Part shown: piece after piece, positions 55,054 through 63,284 of the stretch | Numbering within the stretch: position 1 is the stretch's first letter | Layout: every line of letters starts with the position of its first letter | From: an uncultured Bacteroidota bacterium | Lineage (GTDB): Bacteria; Bacteroidota; Bacteroidia; B-17B0; Aurantibacillaceae | DNA: 64,000 nucleotides | Assembly (NCBI GenBank): GCA_903893815.1 | Contig: CAITNS010000070.1 | Coordinates: 1-64,000 of the forward strand | Direction of reading: 5' to 3' | Position numbers and translations under genes: made by a program | Notes under the pieces: model-generated | What the model was told of the DNA's origin: nothing | Database searches by the model: none | The model's input: the letters and a program-made list of their open reading frames with translations, nothing else

Positions 55054-56142
55054 ATGAAAAATCAGTACTGTATTATAATGGCAGGTGGTGTTGGAACTCG
55101 TTTTTGGCCAATGAGCACCACAGGGCATCCAAAACAATTTCTAGATATTCTTGGAACTGGCAGAACTCTTATTCAACAAACGTTTGATCGTTTTAAAGAA
55201 TTGTGTCCTGCACAAAATATATACGTTGTTACCAGCGAATCTTATTTAAATTTAGTTTCTGAGCAATTACCAGAACTTCCTAAAGAAAATATCTTAACCG
55301 AACCTTCTCGTCGCAATACCGCGCCTTGTGTTGCTTATGCGTCCTATAAAATTCATCAATTAAATCCAAAAGCTATTACAGTAGTTGCACCATCTGATCA
55401 TTTAATTACCAAAGAAGATACGTTTACAAAAGCTATAAAATCTTGTATAACAAAATCTAAAAGCGAAAATTGTTTAGTAACTCTTGGTATTAAACCATCG
55501 CGTCCTGATACTGGTTATGGATACATTCAGTTTGTAGATTCTCCGATTGAGGAAAAAGACAAACGTATGTACAAAGTAAAAACTTTTACAGAAAAACCTG
55601 ATTTAGATACAGCCAAGTTTTTTATTGAAACTGGCGAATTTCTTTGGAATAGCGGTATTTTTATATGGAGTACAAAAAGCATTATTGATGCTTTTCAAAA
55701 ACATGACCCTGAATTAGCTTCCTTATTTAAAGAAGGAAATGAATTTTATAATACACCAAAAGAAAAAGAATTTATTACAAAAGCCTACAACGTTTGCAAA
55801 AATGATTCTATTGACTATAGCGTGATGGAGAAAGCAAAGAATGTATATGTTCGTTCTTCTATTATTGGGTGGAGTGACCTTGGTACTTGGGGATCTTTGT
55901 ATGGACATATTAAACATGATAAAGGTAGTAATGCTTTGGTAGGTAAAAATATTATTCAGTATGGTTGCAAAAACTGTATTGTGCATGTACCAAAAGATAA
56001 ATTAGTTGTATTACAAGGTTTAGATGATTATATCGTTGTTGAATCAGATGGCGTTTTAATGGTTTGTAAAAAACAAGATGAGCAACAAATTAGAAATTTT
56101 GTAAACGACGTAAAAGTTCAAAAAGGAGATAAGTTCGTTTAA
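55054..56142 (+). CDS. manC: Mannose-1-phosphate guanylyltransferase
   Basis: A 362-residue nucleotidyltransferase with the pyrophosphorylase start IIMAGGVGTRFWPMSTTGHP and KQFLDIL, TEPSRRNTAPCVAYAS, VAPSDHLI, KTFTEKPDLDTAKFF and the NSGIFIWSTKS motif. It makes GDP-mannose from mannose-1-phosphate and GTP, which feeds GDP-fucose and O-glycan synthesis, the latter common on T9SS cargo in this phylum. It lacks the C-terminal mannose-6-phosphate isomerase domain of bifunctional AlgA-type enzymes. Confidence 0.9.
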   Translation: MKNQYCIIMAGGVGTRFWPMSTTGHPKQFLDILGTGRTLIQQTFDRFKELCPAQNIYVVTSESYLNLVSEQLPELPKENILTEPSRRNTAPCVAYASYKIHQLNPKAITVVAPSDHLITKEDTFTKAIKSCITKSKSENCLVTLGIKPSRPDTGYGYIQFVDSPIEEKDKRMYKVKTFTEKPDLDTAKFFIETGEFLWNSGIFIWSTKSIIDAFQKHDPELASLFKEGNEFYNTPKEKEFITKAYNVCKNDSIDYSVMEKAKNVYVRSSIIGWSDLGTWGSLYGHIKHDKGSNALVGKNIIQYGCKNCIVHVPKDKLVVLQGLDDYIVVESDGVLMVCKKQDEQQIRNFVNDVKVQKGDKFV

Positions 56143-56201
56143 AGAGAAAGAAAAGACCGAAGAGATTAAAGAGACAAAACACAATAAATCAATATCGATT
56201 C

Positions 56202-56227
56202 TGTCAGTCTGAGCGAAGTCGAAGACT
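56202..56227. repeat. Interspersed-repeat fragment upstream of the MFS gene
   Basis: TGTCAGTCTGAGCGAAGTCG plus AAGACT. It shares the 12-mer GAGCGAAGTCGA with the fragment inside aroC (38294-38317). It follows a purine-rich tract with GACCGAAGAG/TTAAAGAGAC, another short periodic motif. Confidence 0.55.
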
Positions 56228-56255
56228 TTTAATTAAACAAAAAGGAATTCAATAT

Positions 56256-57524
56256 ATGCCAAACGCTCAGCAAACTAAAAACCTCAACAAATTAATAATT
56301 GTAGCAGCGCTTGGTTACTTTGTAGATATATATGATTTATTATTATTTGGAGTTGAGCGTACAGAAAGTTTAAATTCCATTTTACCAATTCAATACCCAG
56401 GCATTTCCGATGCTGTATTAAAAACCTTAAACGGCATTTATGGTAAATTATTACTAAACTGGCAAATGTTTGGAATGCTCATTGGCGGAGTTTTTTGGGG
56501 GATTTTAGGTGATAAAAAGGGTCGTTTATCTGTTTTATTTGGTTCTATTTTAGTGTACTCAATTGCCAATATTTTAAATGGAATGATTGAAAGTACTGAC
56601 GCTTATATTGTTTTACGTTTTGTGTCGGGTTTTGGTTTAGCAGGCGAATTAGGAGCAGGTATTACCTTAGTAAGCGAAAGTATGAGCAAGGAAAAACGTG
56701 GTTACGGAACAATGATTGTAGCTACGGTTGGTGTATTTGGTGCAGTAGTAGCAGGTTTTATGGGAGATGTGATTACTAACTGGCGGTATTCATTTTACTT
56801 AGGTGGCGGTATGGGATTAGCATTATTAATTTTACGTATTGGTGTATTTGAATCTGGTATGTTTGATGCGTTAAAGAAAGAAACTCATATCAAAAAAGGA
56901 AATGTATTGCAATTATTTTCTCATTTACCAAGCCTCAAAAAATACCTCTGTATAATTTTTGTGACTGTACCTGTTTGGTATGTCATGGGAACCCTAGTTT
57001 TATTTTCACCTGAGTTAAGCGAATTAATGGGACTTCCAGAAAAATCGATCTCTGCTGGTAAATCCATCATGTTTGCGTATGCAGGAATAACCGTTGGCGA
57101 TATAGCTTCTGGCTTAATTAGTCAATTATTAAAATCTCGTAAAAAAGCATTTGCTATTTTTTTATCGTTAACCGTTATTGGAGTTATTCTTTACTTTTTA
57201 TATGGTGGAACTTCCGTTACGGTGTTCTACTCTATTGTGACGTTTATTGGTTTTGCAACAGGTTTTTGGGCCGTATTTATTAGTACCGCCGCCGAATTGT
57301 TTGGTACAAATATTCGTGCCACAGCCACTACTACAGCACCAAATTTTGTAAGAGCTTCTACCATTTTAATTTCCTTGTTATTAAATTTAGTAATCTCTGT
57401 TTTAGATGTAGATAAATTACTAGCCACTAAAATTACTGGAGCAATAATCATTAGCATTGGATTTATAGCCCTTTATTTCTTAGAAGAAACCTTTGGTAAA
57501 GATTTGAATTATGTTGAAGAATAA
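56256..57524 (+). CDS. Major facilitator superfamily transporter
   Basis: A 422-residue protein with 12 helices. MFS motifs are GVFWGILGDKKGRLSVLFGS after helix 2 and VLRFVSGFGLAGELGAGITL with SESMSKEKRGYG around helices 4-5. The pattern is closest to the sugar-porter/metabolite:H+ symporter group, including ShiA/KgtP-like carriers. The substrate is unknown. It overlaps the CoA-binding gene by 14 nt, and the next genes follow tightly. Confidence 0.88.
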   Translation: MPNAQQTKNLNKLIIVAALGYFVDIYDLLLFGVERTESLNSILPIQYPGISDAVLKTLNGIYGKLLLNWQMFGMLIGGVFWGILGDKKGRLSVLFGSILVYSIANILNGMIESTDAYIVLRFVSGFGLAGELGAGITLVSESMSKEKRGYGTMIVATVGVFGAVVAGFMGDVITNWRYSFYLGGGMGLALLILRIGVFESGMFDALKKETHIKKGNVLQLFSHLPSLKKYLCIIFVTVPVWYVMGTLVLFSPELSELMGLPEKSISAGKSIMFAYAGITVGDIASGLISQLLKSRKKAFAIFLSLTVIGVILYFLYGGTSVTVFYSIVTFIGFATGFWAVFISTAAELFGTNIRATATTTAPNFVRASTILISLLLNLVISVLDVDKLLATKITGAIIISIGFIALYFLEETFGKDLNYVEE

Positions 57525-57879
57525 ACCAACCGTTGTTATTGGAGCATCACCCAATGCCGATAGATATAGTAACAAAGCAACTTTAAGTTTGCAAAAATAT
57601 GGTCACACCGTTTACCCTGTAGGTATTAAAACTGGCAAAATAAACGGGCTTGATATTATCAAAGATAAGCCTCAAATTGAAAATGTAGATACTGTTACTC
57701 TATATGTTGGGCCAGATAATCAACCTGAATGGATAGATTATATTTTATCTCTTAAACCTAAACGTATTATTTTTAATCCCGGCACCGAAAACCCTAATTT
57801 TGAAGCCTTAGCGGAAAGTAAAGGAATTGAAGCTACTGAAGCTTGCACATTAGTTTTATTATCTATTAATCAATATTAA
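57511..57879 (+). CDS. CoA-binding domain protein
   Basis: A 122-residue single Rossmann domain of the YccU/CoA-binding type: TVVIGASPNADRYSNKATLS, GHTVYPVGIK, VTLYVGPDNQPEWIDYILSL and IFNPGTENPNFEALAESKGI, ending EACTLVLLS. It binds CoA or a nucleotide, and the catalytic role is undefined. It overlaps the MFS gene by 14 nt and is directly followed by ElaA with no gap. Confidence 0.87.
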   Translation: MLKNKPTVVIGASPNADRYSNKATLSLQKYGHTVYPVGIKTGKINGLDIIKDKPQIENVDTVTLYVGPDNQPEWIDYILSLKPKRIIFNPGTENPNFEALAESKGIEATEACTLVLLSINQY

Positions 57880-58329
57880 ATGATTTCATTTACTACTAAA
57901 ACCTTTAACGAATTAAGTAATTTAGAGTTATACCAACTCTTACAATTACGTGCTGAGGTTTTTGTGGTAGAACAAAACTGCCTGTATTTAGATATGGATG
58001 ATAAAGATCAAAAATCTTTTCATGTATTAGGTTACGATAATGGGAAGCTTGTTGCTTGTACTCGTTTAGTTCCTGTAGGAGTATCTTATGATTTAGAACC
58101 ATCTATTGGTCGCGTTGTAACTCACCCATCTGTAAGAAGTTTAGGTTACGGAAAATTATTAATGGAATATAGTATTGTCGAAACAAAAAAACGTTTCAAT
58201 AGTTCGGTTATTGTTATTGGCGCTCAATGCTACCTCGATAAATTCTATCAAAATTTAGGCTTTGTTCCCGAAGGTGAAATGTACTTAGAAGATAACATTC
58301 CTCACATGACGATGAGGTTAGGTAAATAA
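57880..58329 (+). CDS. elaA: GNAT acetyltransferase, ElaA family
   Basis: A 149-residue protein with the ElaA features YQLLQLRAEVFVVEQNCLYL, MDDKDQKSFHVLGY, the acetyl-CoA loop IGRVVTHPSVRSLGYGKLLM and YLDKFYQNLGFVPEGEMYLE. It is expected to acetylate a small molecule or N-terminus. Its ATG follows the stop of the CoA-binding gene directly, so the two are coupled. The acceptor is unknown. Confidence 0.9.
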   Translation: MISFTTKTFNELSNLELYQLLQLRAEVFVVEQNCLYLDMDDKDQKSFHVLGYDNGKLVACTRLVPVGVSYDLEPSIGRVVTHPSVRSLGYGKLLMEYSIVETKKRFNSSVIVIGAQCYLDKFYQNLGFVPEGEMYLEDNIPHMTMRLGK

Positions 58330-58331
58330 TA

Positions 58332-58468
58332 GGAACGCGGATAAAACTGATGAAGCTGATTCACACGAATATAATTAAGTCAGAATAATACATATATTTT
58401 TTTACCCTTATGATAAAAAATCAGTAATGCGTAAGCACTATCCGTCCAATCCGCTTCATCCGTGTTCC
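58332..58468. repeat. 137-bp element with inverted ends and 9-bp periodicity
   Basis: Ends GGAACGCGGAT and ATCCGTGTTCC form an imperfect inverted repeat (10 of 11). Both arms show a 9-nt rhythm: CGGATAAAA/CTGATGAAG/CTGATTCAC on the left, and on the reverse strand of the right end ACACGGATG/AAGCGGATT/GGACGGAT. It fills most of the gap after elaA, with no ORF. Confidence 0.6.
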
Positions 58469-58575
58469 CATTTCCAATGACTAAAAAACAAAGGTTCCAT
58501 AAACAAGCTTTCACTTATTTACAGAACCATGTCAACAACTAAATCTAAAAATTAACAAAAATCTTTTACAAACTT

Positions 58576-58590
58576 ACTACTTAATGTAGT
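58576..58590. promoter_or_regulatory. Operator 1 of the XRE-S24 regulator (ACTAC-N5-GTAGT)
   Basis: A perfect 5-bp-arm dyad ACTAC-TTAAT-GTAGT immediately upstream of the -7 box. Its centre is 23 bp from operator 2. Confidence 0.65.
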
Positions 58591-58597
58591 ATATTCG
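58590..58597 (+). promoter_or_regulatory. -7 box (TATATTCG) between the two operators
   Basis: TATATTCG differs from TAnnTTTG at one base. Its position between two palindromes and 27 nt before the ATG makes it the likely promoter of the regulator gene. Confidence 0.45.
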
Positions 58598-58598
58598 T

Positions 58599-58613
58599 GC
58601 TACAAATTGTAGC
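58599..58613. promoter_or_regulatory. Operator 2 of the XRE-S24 regulator (GCTAC-N5-GTAGC)
   Basis: A perfect 15-bp palindrome GCTACAAATTGTAGC around a central A, 11 nt before the start codon. It shares the CTAC-N5-GTAG core with operator 1. Confidence 0.7.
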
Positions 58614-58624
58614 AATTTAAAATT

Positions 58625-59410
58625 ATGAGCAAAATTTTCAGTAACTTAAAATTCTTGCGTTTGCAAAAAGGCTTGTCGCAAGAGCAAATGGCAGAGAGCC
58701 TAGGAATTACTCGTTCTCGCTTAGGTGCTTACGAAGAAAATCGTAATGAACCATCTATCGATTTATTAATTACCATTTCTGATTTTTTTCACATTGCTGT
58801 GGATGCCTTAGTACGTGGCGATTTAACCAAAACTAATCTTGATGGATTAATGAAAATTGGTAAAAATCGTATGTTATTTCCTGTTATGATTGATGAAGAT
58901 GGTAGAGATTCAGTAGAATTAGTGCCATTAAAAGCTAGTGCAGGTTACTTAAGAGGTTATGCCGATCCTGAATATATGGAGCGCTTACCTCGTATGAAAT
59001 TGCCATTCTTGCCTTCTGGTAAACACCGTGCTTTCCCAATTAAAGGTGATAGTATGCCTCCAATTAAAGAAGGGTCTTTTGTGGTTGCTAAATATTTAGA
59101 TAGAATAGAAGACATTAAAAACGGACAAACCTATATTGTAGTAACAAAAGAAGACGGTATTTCTTACAAACGTATTTTCAATGTCAATACCAAAAAAGGC
59201 TTTATGGAATGCCACTCAGACAATAAAATATATCCTCCATTTAACGTCAACTTAAGAGATGTATTAGAAGTTTGGGAATACACTTGCTGTATAAATATGA
59301 CAGATTACAGAGAAGAGGAATTAAATGTTGGAAGTATTATGAGCATGTTGCGCAATCTACAAGTAGAAATGGAAGTGATTAAAAAACAAGGAAAGAAATC
59401 GGTATCTTAA
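58625..59410 (+). CDS. XRE-family regulator with LexA/S24 peptidase domain
   Basis: A 261-residue protein. Residues 1-65 are an HTH_3 DNA-binding domain (LRLQKGLSQEQMAESLGITR, SRLGAYEENRNEPS). Residues about 100-225 are a LexA-like S24 domain with Ser143 in KGDSMPPIKEG and Lys182 in ISYKRIF, 39 residues apart as in LexA. An Ala106-Gly107 bond (KASAGYL) lies 36 residues before the Ser, the position of the LexA cleavage site. It may therefore self-cleave, although the trigger is unknown. Two matching palindromes flank its promoter, indicating autoregulation. No SOS gene is adjacent. Confidence 0.88.
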   Translation: MSKIFSNLKFLRLQKGLSQEQMAESLGITRSRLGAYEENRNEPSIDLLITISDFFHIAVDALVRGDLTKTNLDGLMKIGKNRMLFPVMIDEDGRDSVELVPLKASAGYLRGYADPEYMERLPRMKLPFLPSGKHRAFPIKGDSMPPIKEGSFVVAKYLDRIEDIKNGQTYIVVTKEDGISYKRIFNVNTKKGFMECHSDNKIYPPFNVNLRDVLEVWEYTCCINMTDYREEELNVGSIMSMLRNLQVEMEVIKKQGKKSVS

Positions 59411-59425
59411 CTCAGGAATATCATA

Positions 59426-59468
59426 AAACGAAAGAAGGCTGTAAATAATTTATAGCCTTCTTTCGTTT
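59426..59468. terminator. Bidirectional intrinsic terminator
   Basis: A long stem (core ACGAAAGAAGGCT with its complement) lies between the regulator gene and the convergent small gene. The right arm is followed by T residues. Confidence 0.75.
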
Positions 59469-59491
59469 AATTAAATTTATAATTCACGAAC

Positions 59492-59752
59492 TTATTTCGG
59501 TTTTCTTGCAGAAGGAACGTTTTCTGTATTCACCGGAGGCAGAGCTTCACTTTTATTTTCTAAAGGGACCTCGCGAATGATAGGATTACGTGAACCCGAG
59601 ACAAGGGTTCCAGTTGTTGGTACCTGAACAGGCGTATTTAGTGAATGATTGGGCTCAGTAACCTGTGCTTTTTTTTGAGATGAAACCGACTGAGCGTTCA
59701 TATCAAAGCAACACAACGAAGTGAAAAACACAATGGATATAATAACTTTCAT
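59492..59752 (-). CDS. Small secreted protein of the collagen-like operon
   Basis: An 86-residue protein. A signal peptide (MKVIISIVFFTSLCCFDMNA) is followed by a low-complexity mature part rich in Pro, Ser, Thr and Asn (LNTPVQVPTTGTLVSGS), with no domain that I recognise. It starts 8 nt after the collagen-like gene ends, so it is the third gene of that operon. It may be a small surface or periplasmic partner. Confidence 0.6.
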   Translation of the reverse strand: MKVIISIVFFTSLCCFDMNAQSVSSQKKAQVTEPNHSLNTPVQVPTTGTLVSGSRNPIIREVPLENKSEALPPVNTENVPSARKPK

Positions 59753-59760
59753 GATGATAT

Positions 59761-61206
59761 TTAGTTAATAATTAAAATAGTTAATTCGCCCGGATTTGTA
59801 TCTAATGCTGCGTTTCCGCCAATATCTACAGAAGTAGTACCATTAGATCGTGCCGTGCGAAGATTAATCGTATGAGTTCCAGCTGGCAAAGTTATCATTG
59901 TATTAATGGCACAGGTGTTAAATGCATTGGCTGCTGCACTTGAGTTTACTGTAGAAAAACGATTCCAGCCACCATTTGGTAGGAAATTACCATTTAAATA
60001 AATAATCATATCTACGTTAGACCAAGCTCCAGCAGTTGTTACCGTATTTCTTGTTCCAATAGTTGCCCATATAATTACAGTAGCAGGCGCAGTAAGGTTA
60101 AATGTTTGCGTAAGGCCAGGTTGAGCTGTTGCAGAAGTACTTGTAACAGCCAGTCTTCCTGCCGTTCCATATACATGGTATTTTTGAAATACGCCTTGAG
60201 GACCTTGTGGACCAGTTGCTCCTGTAGCGCCTGCGGGACCTGTAGCGCCTATTGAGCCAGCAGGACCAGTTGCTCCTATTGGACCTGCAGGGCCTGCAGC
60301 ACCTATAGCTCCTTGGCAATCTAAATTATTAAAAAAAGTATCACTATTAGTATCTTCGGATGGGTCATTCACACCATTTCCATTGGTATCCCAACAATTA
60401 ACACCATTGGTTCCATTAGAGCCATTAATTCCTGCTGCTCCTGTTGCACCAGCAGTGCCAACTGCACCTTTACAATCTAATGCATCAAAAAGACCATCTG
60501 CATTTGTATCTTCTGAAGGGTCATTCACACCATTTCCATTAGTATCCCAACAGCTAATGCCGTTTGTTCCATTAATTCCCGCTGCTCCTGTTGCACCAGC
60601 AGTTCCAACTGCACCTTTACAATCTAATGCATCAAAAATACCATCTGCATTTGTATCTTCTGAAGGGTCATTCGCACCATTTCCATTTGTATCCCAACAG
60701 CTAATGCCGTTTGTTCCGTTTGTTCCATTTGTTCCATTAATTCCCGCTGCTCCTGTTGCACCCGCAGTGCCAACTGCACCTTTACAATCTAATGCATCAA
60801 AAAAACCATCTGCATTTGTATCTTCTGAAGGGTCATTCACACCATTTCCATTTGTATCCCAACAGTTAATCCCATTGGTTCCATTACTTCCTGCAGGACC
60901 TGTTGCTCCTACTGAACCCGTTGAAGCCGAACATAAATTTTTCCATGCGGCTGTCGTCGTTTCATAAAAGAAAAAACAATCTACATCTATATCGTATACC
61001 ATTAATCCTTCTGTTGGAACAGCAATAGCTAAACGTTGAACGGAAGTCATTCTGGGAACAAGAACTCCTTGTGTAGTTGACTGTAATTCAAGAATTGAAT
61101 TTGCATTTGGCGCAGTTGTACCAATACCGACATTGTTTTGTCCGCTGAGAGAACTATTAACTAAAATTGCACTTAGTGCAAATAGAAAATGGATTTTATT
61201 TTTCAT
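59761..61206 (-). CDS. Collagen-like protein with Cys-bracketed calcium-type loops
   Basis: A 481-residue secreted protein. The signal peptide ends SSLSGQ. Residues 22-95 resemble a tail-fibre-type N-domain (NNVGIGTTAPNANSILELQS). Residues 95-340 hold collagen-like Gly-X-Y runs (GATGPAG, GATGAAG) separated by four copies of a cassette: CWDTNGNGVNDPSEDTNADG, then FDALDC and KGAVGTAGATGAAG. Each cassette has two Cys around an Asp/Asn-rich loop of the EF-hand/thrombospondin type. Residues 340-481 form a C-terminal beta-sandwich like TNF/C1q heads. It is predicted to be a trimeric, calcium-stabilised fibre. No T9SS sorting domain is visible. Confidence 0.8.
   Translation of the reverse strand: MKNKIHFLFALSAILVNSSLSGQNNVGIGTTAPNANSILELQSTTQGVLVPRMTSVQRLAIAVPTEGLMVYDIDVDCFFFYETTTAAWKNLCSASTGSVGATGPAGSNGTNGINCWDTNGNGVNDPSEDTNADGFFDALDCKGAVGTAGATGAAGINGTNGTNGTNGISCWDTNGNGANDPSEDTNADGIFDALDCKGAVGTAGATGAAGINGTNGISCWDTNGNGVNDPSEDTNADGLFDALDCKGAVGTAGATGAAGINGSNGTNGVNCWDTNGNGVNDPSEDTNSDTFFNNLDCQGAIGAAGPAGPIGATGPAGSIGATGPAGATGATGPQGPQGVFQKYHVYGTAGRLAVTSTSATAQPGLTQTFNLTAPATVIIWATIGTRNTVTTAGAWSNVDMIIYLNGNFLPNGGWNRFSTVNSSAAANAFNTCAINTMITLPAGTHTINLRTARSNGTTSVDIGGNAALDTNPGELTILIIN
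60313..60899. repeat. Four-copy tandem repeat in the collagen-like gene
   Basis: Copies of about 140-160 bp encode the Cys-bracketed DTNGNG cassette plus a GxY run. The number of GTN triplets between cassettes varies (for example INGTNGTNGTNG against INGTNG), consistent with slippage. The C-terminal copy is the most diverged (NSDTFFNNLDCQG). Confidence 0.75.
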
Positions 61207-61230
61207 AATTATCAGATTTGAAGAAGTAAA

Positions 61231-63003
61231 TTAATTGAATACAGATACATTACCGTGAAACTCTAATTGTTTATTTGATGTGCTTGCATTTAATATATAA
61301 AAATAAACTCCATCGGATACAGGTTTACCATTTTCCTTTCCATCCCAATACTCATTGGCATTAGATGAAGTGAAAATCTTGTTTCCCCAACGATTCAATA
61401 TAGTAAGTTGAAACTCTTTTAATCCTTTGGTTTTAATTACAAAAAAATCATTGGTACCATCACCATTTGGCGTTATAACATTAGGAATAATAATATCATC
61501 CATTATTTCAATAACTTGTACTGACGAATTACTACAACCAGCTGAATTTATTACATTTAATACTACGGTATAAGTTCCACTAGCTGAATAAGTGTAAGAA
61601 GGGTTTTGAGAATTTGAACTACTTCCATCTCCAAAACTCCAATTCCATTGAGCGGCATTACTTGTTTGATCATTAAACGAAATATCCGTAAAATCATCCT
61701 CATGAGTAAATAAAACTGTAGGGGGTGGAACAACGGTAGGGGCGCAGATACCTGGTAAAGAATTACAACCTCCAAATCCAATAGCAATAGCCGATACCGA
61801 AGAAGTTCCTGTGGTCCAATCAGCAGTTACTGTTGACGTTCCCTGACCACTTATAAGAGTACCATTGCTAGGAAAAGTCCATTGATAAGAAGAACTGTTA
61901 CCTGTAAGTGTAAATTGGTTATTACTTGAATTTTCACAAAGCGAGGGGCAATTTAATACCGGTGTTTGTGGTCTTACGTTTGTAAGTATGTACGGATCAC
62001 CTGGGTTTACAAAATTCCAGGCAGAACGTGTACGTGTATTAAAAACACCTGATATTCCGTTACCTAAAGCATTCATGTTATTCCATTGTGTGTTTCCAAT
62101 TTGCCATTGTCCCATTCCCGACCAATCAGCATCGGAAGCAATGATATAAAATAAACGAACATCTGTAGATGATGAACCTGCAACACGATTAATTGAGTGA
62201 AAAAATAATGGATTCAAATCACATTCATTACCATCTGTTATTGTCCTGTCAAAACCCACTGTACTAGCATCCGTATTATTTAAACGTGCTACATAGGTAT
62301 TAGCATTAGCACTTGTTGGTGTTAATTCAACTGGTCGGTAACGCAATATGCCAACACTTGAACCTGTTGGGAACAAATAAACAGAGGCCGAATTCGTTTC
62401 TCTCGAAAATGTTCCTGGATTGATACTACTTACAAAACCTTCGCTACCTGGTGTAGTAATATTAGTAACAGCGTTCACATTTGTGTTTAAAACAAAAAAA
62501 GTTTGGGTTTGTGTCTCAAGTTCCCTATCACCGATTACTAAATTTCCATTTATTCCTGTTGTTGCATCAACTGCTTGTAATGTTTTTTTTCGATTAATTC
62601 CTACGCCTGTTCCTAATAACTCGAGATTATTAAAGGTTGTTGAAGTACCATTATTACTAGTAATAAACTGTTGAGTATTTCCAAATAATTTCACACTAGA
62701 GTTTCCTGCATTAAATGTTGCACTATTTACCCAGTCCTGTTCTATACTATATGTTCCATTTCCTGAAACATTACTACTATTTTCAATATTAAAAGAACCT
62801 GCAATAGGAAGAGTAGAATTTTTAGTGACAGTGATGTCACCATCATTTGAAAATGATGAGTTATTAGAAATATTCATTCCACCATTTACCCACATAATAG
62901 CTCCAGAATTTACGTTAACAGTTGCCCCATTTGTATAAACTATTTGAGCTTGCGAAAGCAAGGAAATTAATGCATTAATAAAAATAAAATAGAATTTTTT
63001 CAT
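61231..63003 (-). CDS. PKD-containing T9SS type B (CHU_C/gliding) surface protein
   Basis: A 590-residue secreted protein with a signal peptide ending SQAQ. The N-terminal part is a beta-helix-like repeat with Ser, Asn and Gly-rich turns (IMWVNGGMNISNNSSFSNDG). A PKD domain lies near 440-500 (WNWSFGDGSSSNSQNPSYTY). The last 85 or so residues (PNVITPNGDGTNDFFVIKTK, LTILNRWGNKIF, YWDGKENGKPVSDGVYFYIL) are the CHU_C or type B sorting domain. It starts the operon with the collagen-like and small proteins, and the three may form one surface structure. Confidence 0.88.
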   Translation of the reverse strand: MKKFYFIFINALISLLSQAQIVYTNGATVNVNSGAIMWVNGGMNISNNSSFSNDGDITVTKNSTLPIAGSFNIENSSNVSGNGTYSIEQDWVNSATFNAGNSSVKLFGNTQQFITSNNGTSTTFNNLELLGTGVGINRKKTLQAVDATTGINGNLVIGDRELETQTQTFFVLNTNVNAVTNITTPGSEGFVSSINPGTFSRETNSASVYLFPTGSSVGILRYRPVELTPTSANANTYVARLNNTDASTVGFDRTITDGNECDLNPLFFHSINRVAGSSSTDVRLFYIIASDADWSGMGQWQIGNTQWNNMNALGNGISGVFNTRTRSAWNFVNPGDPYILTNVRPQTPVLNCPSLCENSSNNQFTLTGNSSSYQWTFPSNGTLISGQGTSTVTADWTTGTSSVSAIAIGFGGCNSLPGICAPTVVPPPTVLFTHEDDFTDISFNDQTSNAAQWNWSFGDGSSSNSQNPSYTYSASGTYTVVLNVINSAGCSNSSVQVIEIMDDIIIPNVITPNGDGTNDFFVIKTKGLKEFQLTILNRWGNKIFTSSNANEYWDGKENGKPVSDGVYFYILNASTSNKQLEFHGNVSVFN

Positions 63004-63039
63004 GCTGATTTGTAATGAAAATTTTAACTAATATAATAA

Positions 63040-63047
63040 CAAAACTA
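63040..63047 (-). promoter_or_regulatory. -7 box (TAGTTTTG) of the CHU_C/collagen operon
   Basis: The minus strand reads TAGTTTTG, matching TAnnTTTG, about 36 nt before the ATG at 63003. Confidence 0.4.
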
Positions 63048-63284
63048 TAACTACCAACTATTACTTGTTTAAAATCTAGGCAAATAACTATTATAATGAG
63101 TGAAGACAGCTATACACTTATTAAAAGAGAATCCTATTAACAATTTTCTTTAATTACCTGTTAGTTAAAAAACCAAAAAGATCTTTTAAATTAACTCTTT
63201 ACAGTATAATTTAGAGAATTAGTTAAATCACCTATTTGTATACTTTGCTTTGACTTAGTGAGCATTGCGGTTAAATAAAAAAAT

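Noticed and set aside
60313-60899. Evenly spaced direct repeats, considered as a CRISPR array
   Set aside because: The repeats are 140-160 bp, in frame and encode protein; there are no short palindromic repeats with unique spacers, and no cas genes.
60383-60967. 194-residue plus-strand ORF with repeated APVAPAVPTAPLQ
   Set aside because: It is the antisense shadow of the collagen-like repeats; the repeats explain its Pro/Ala-rich pattern.
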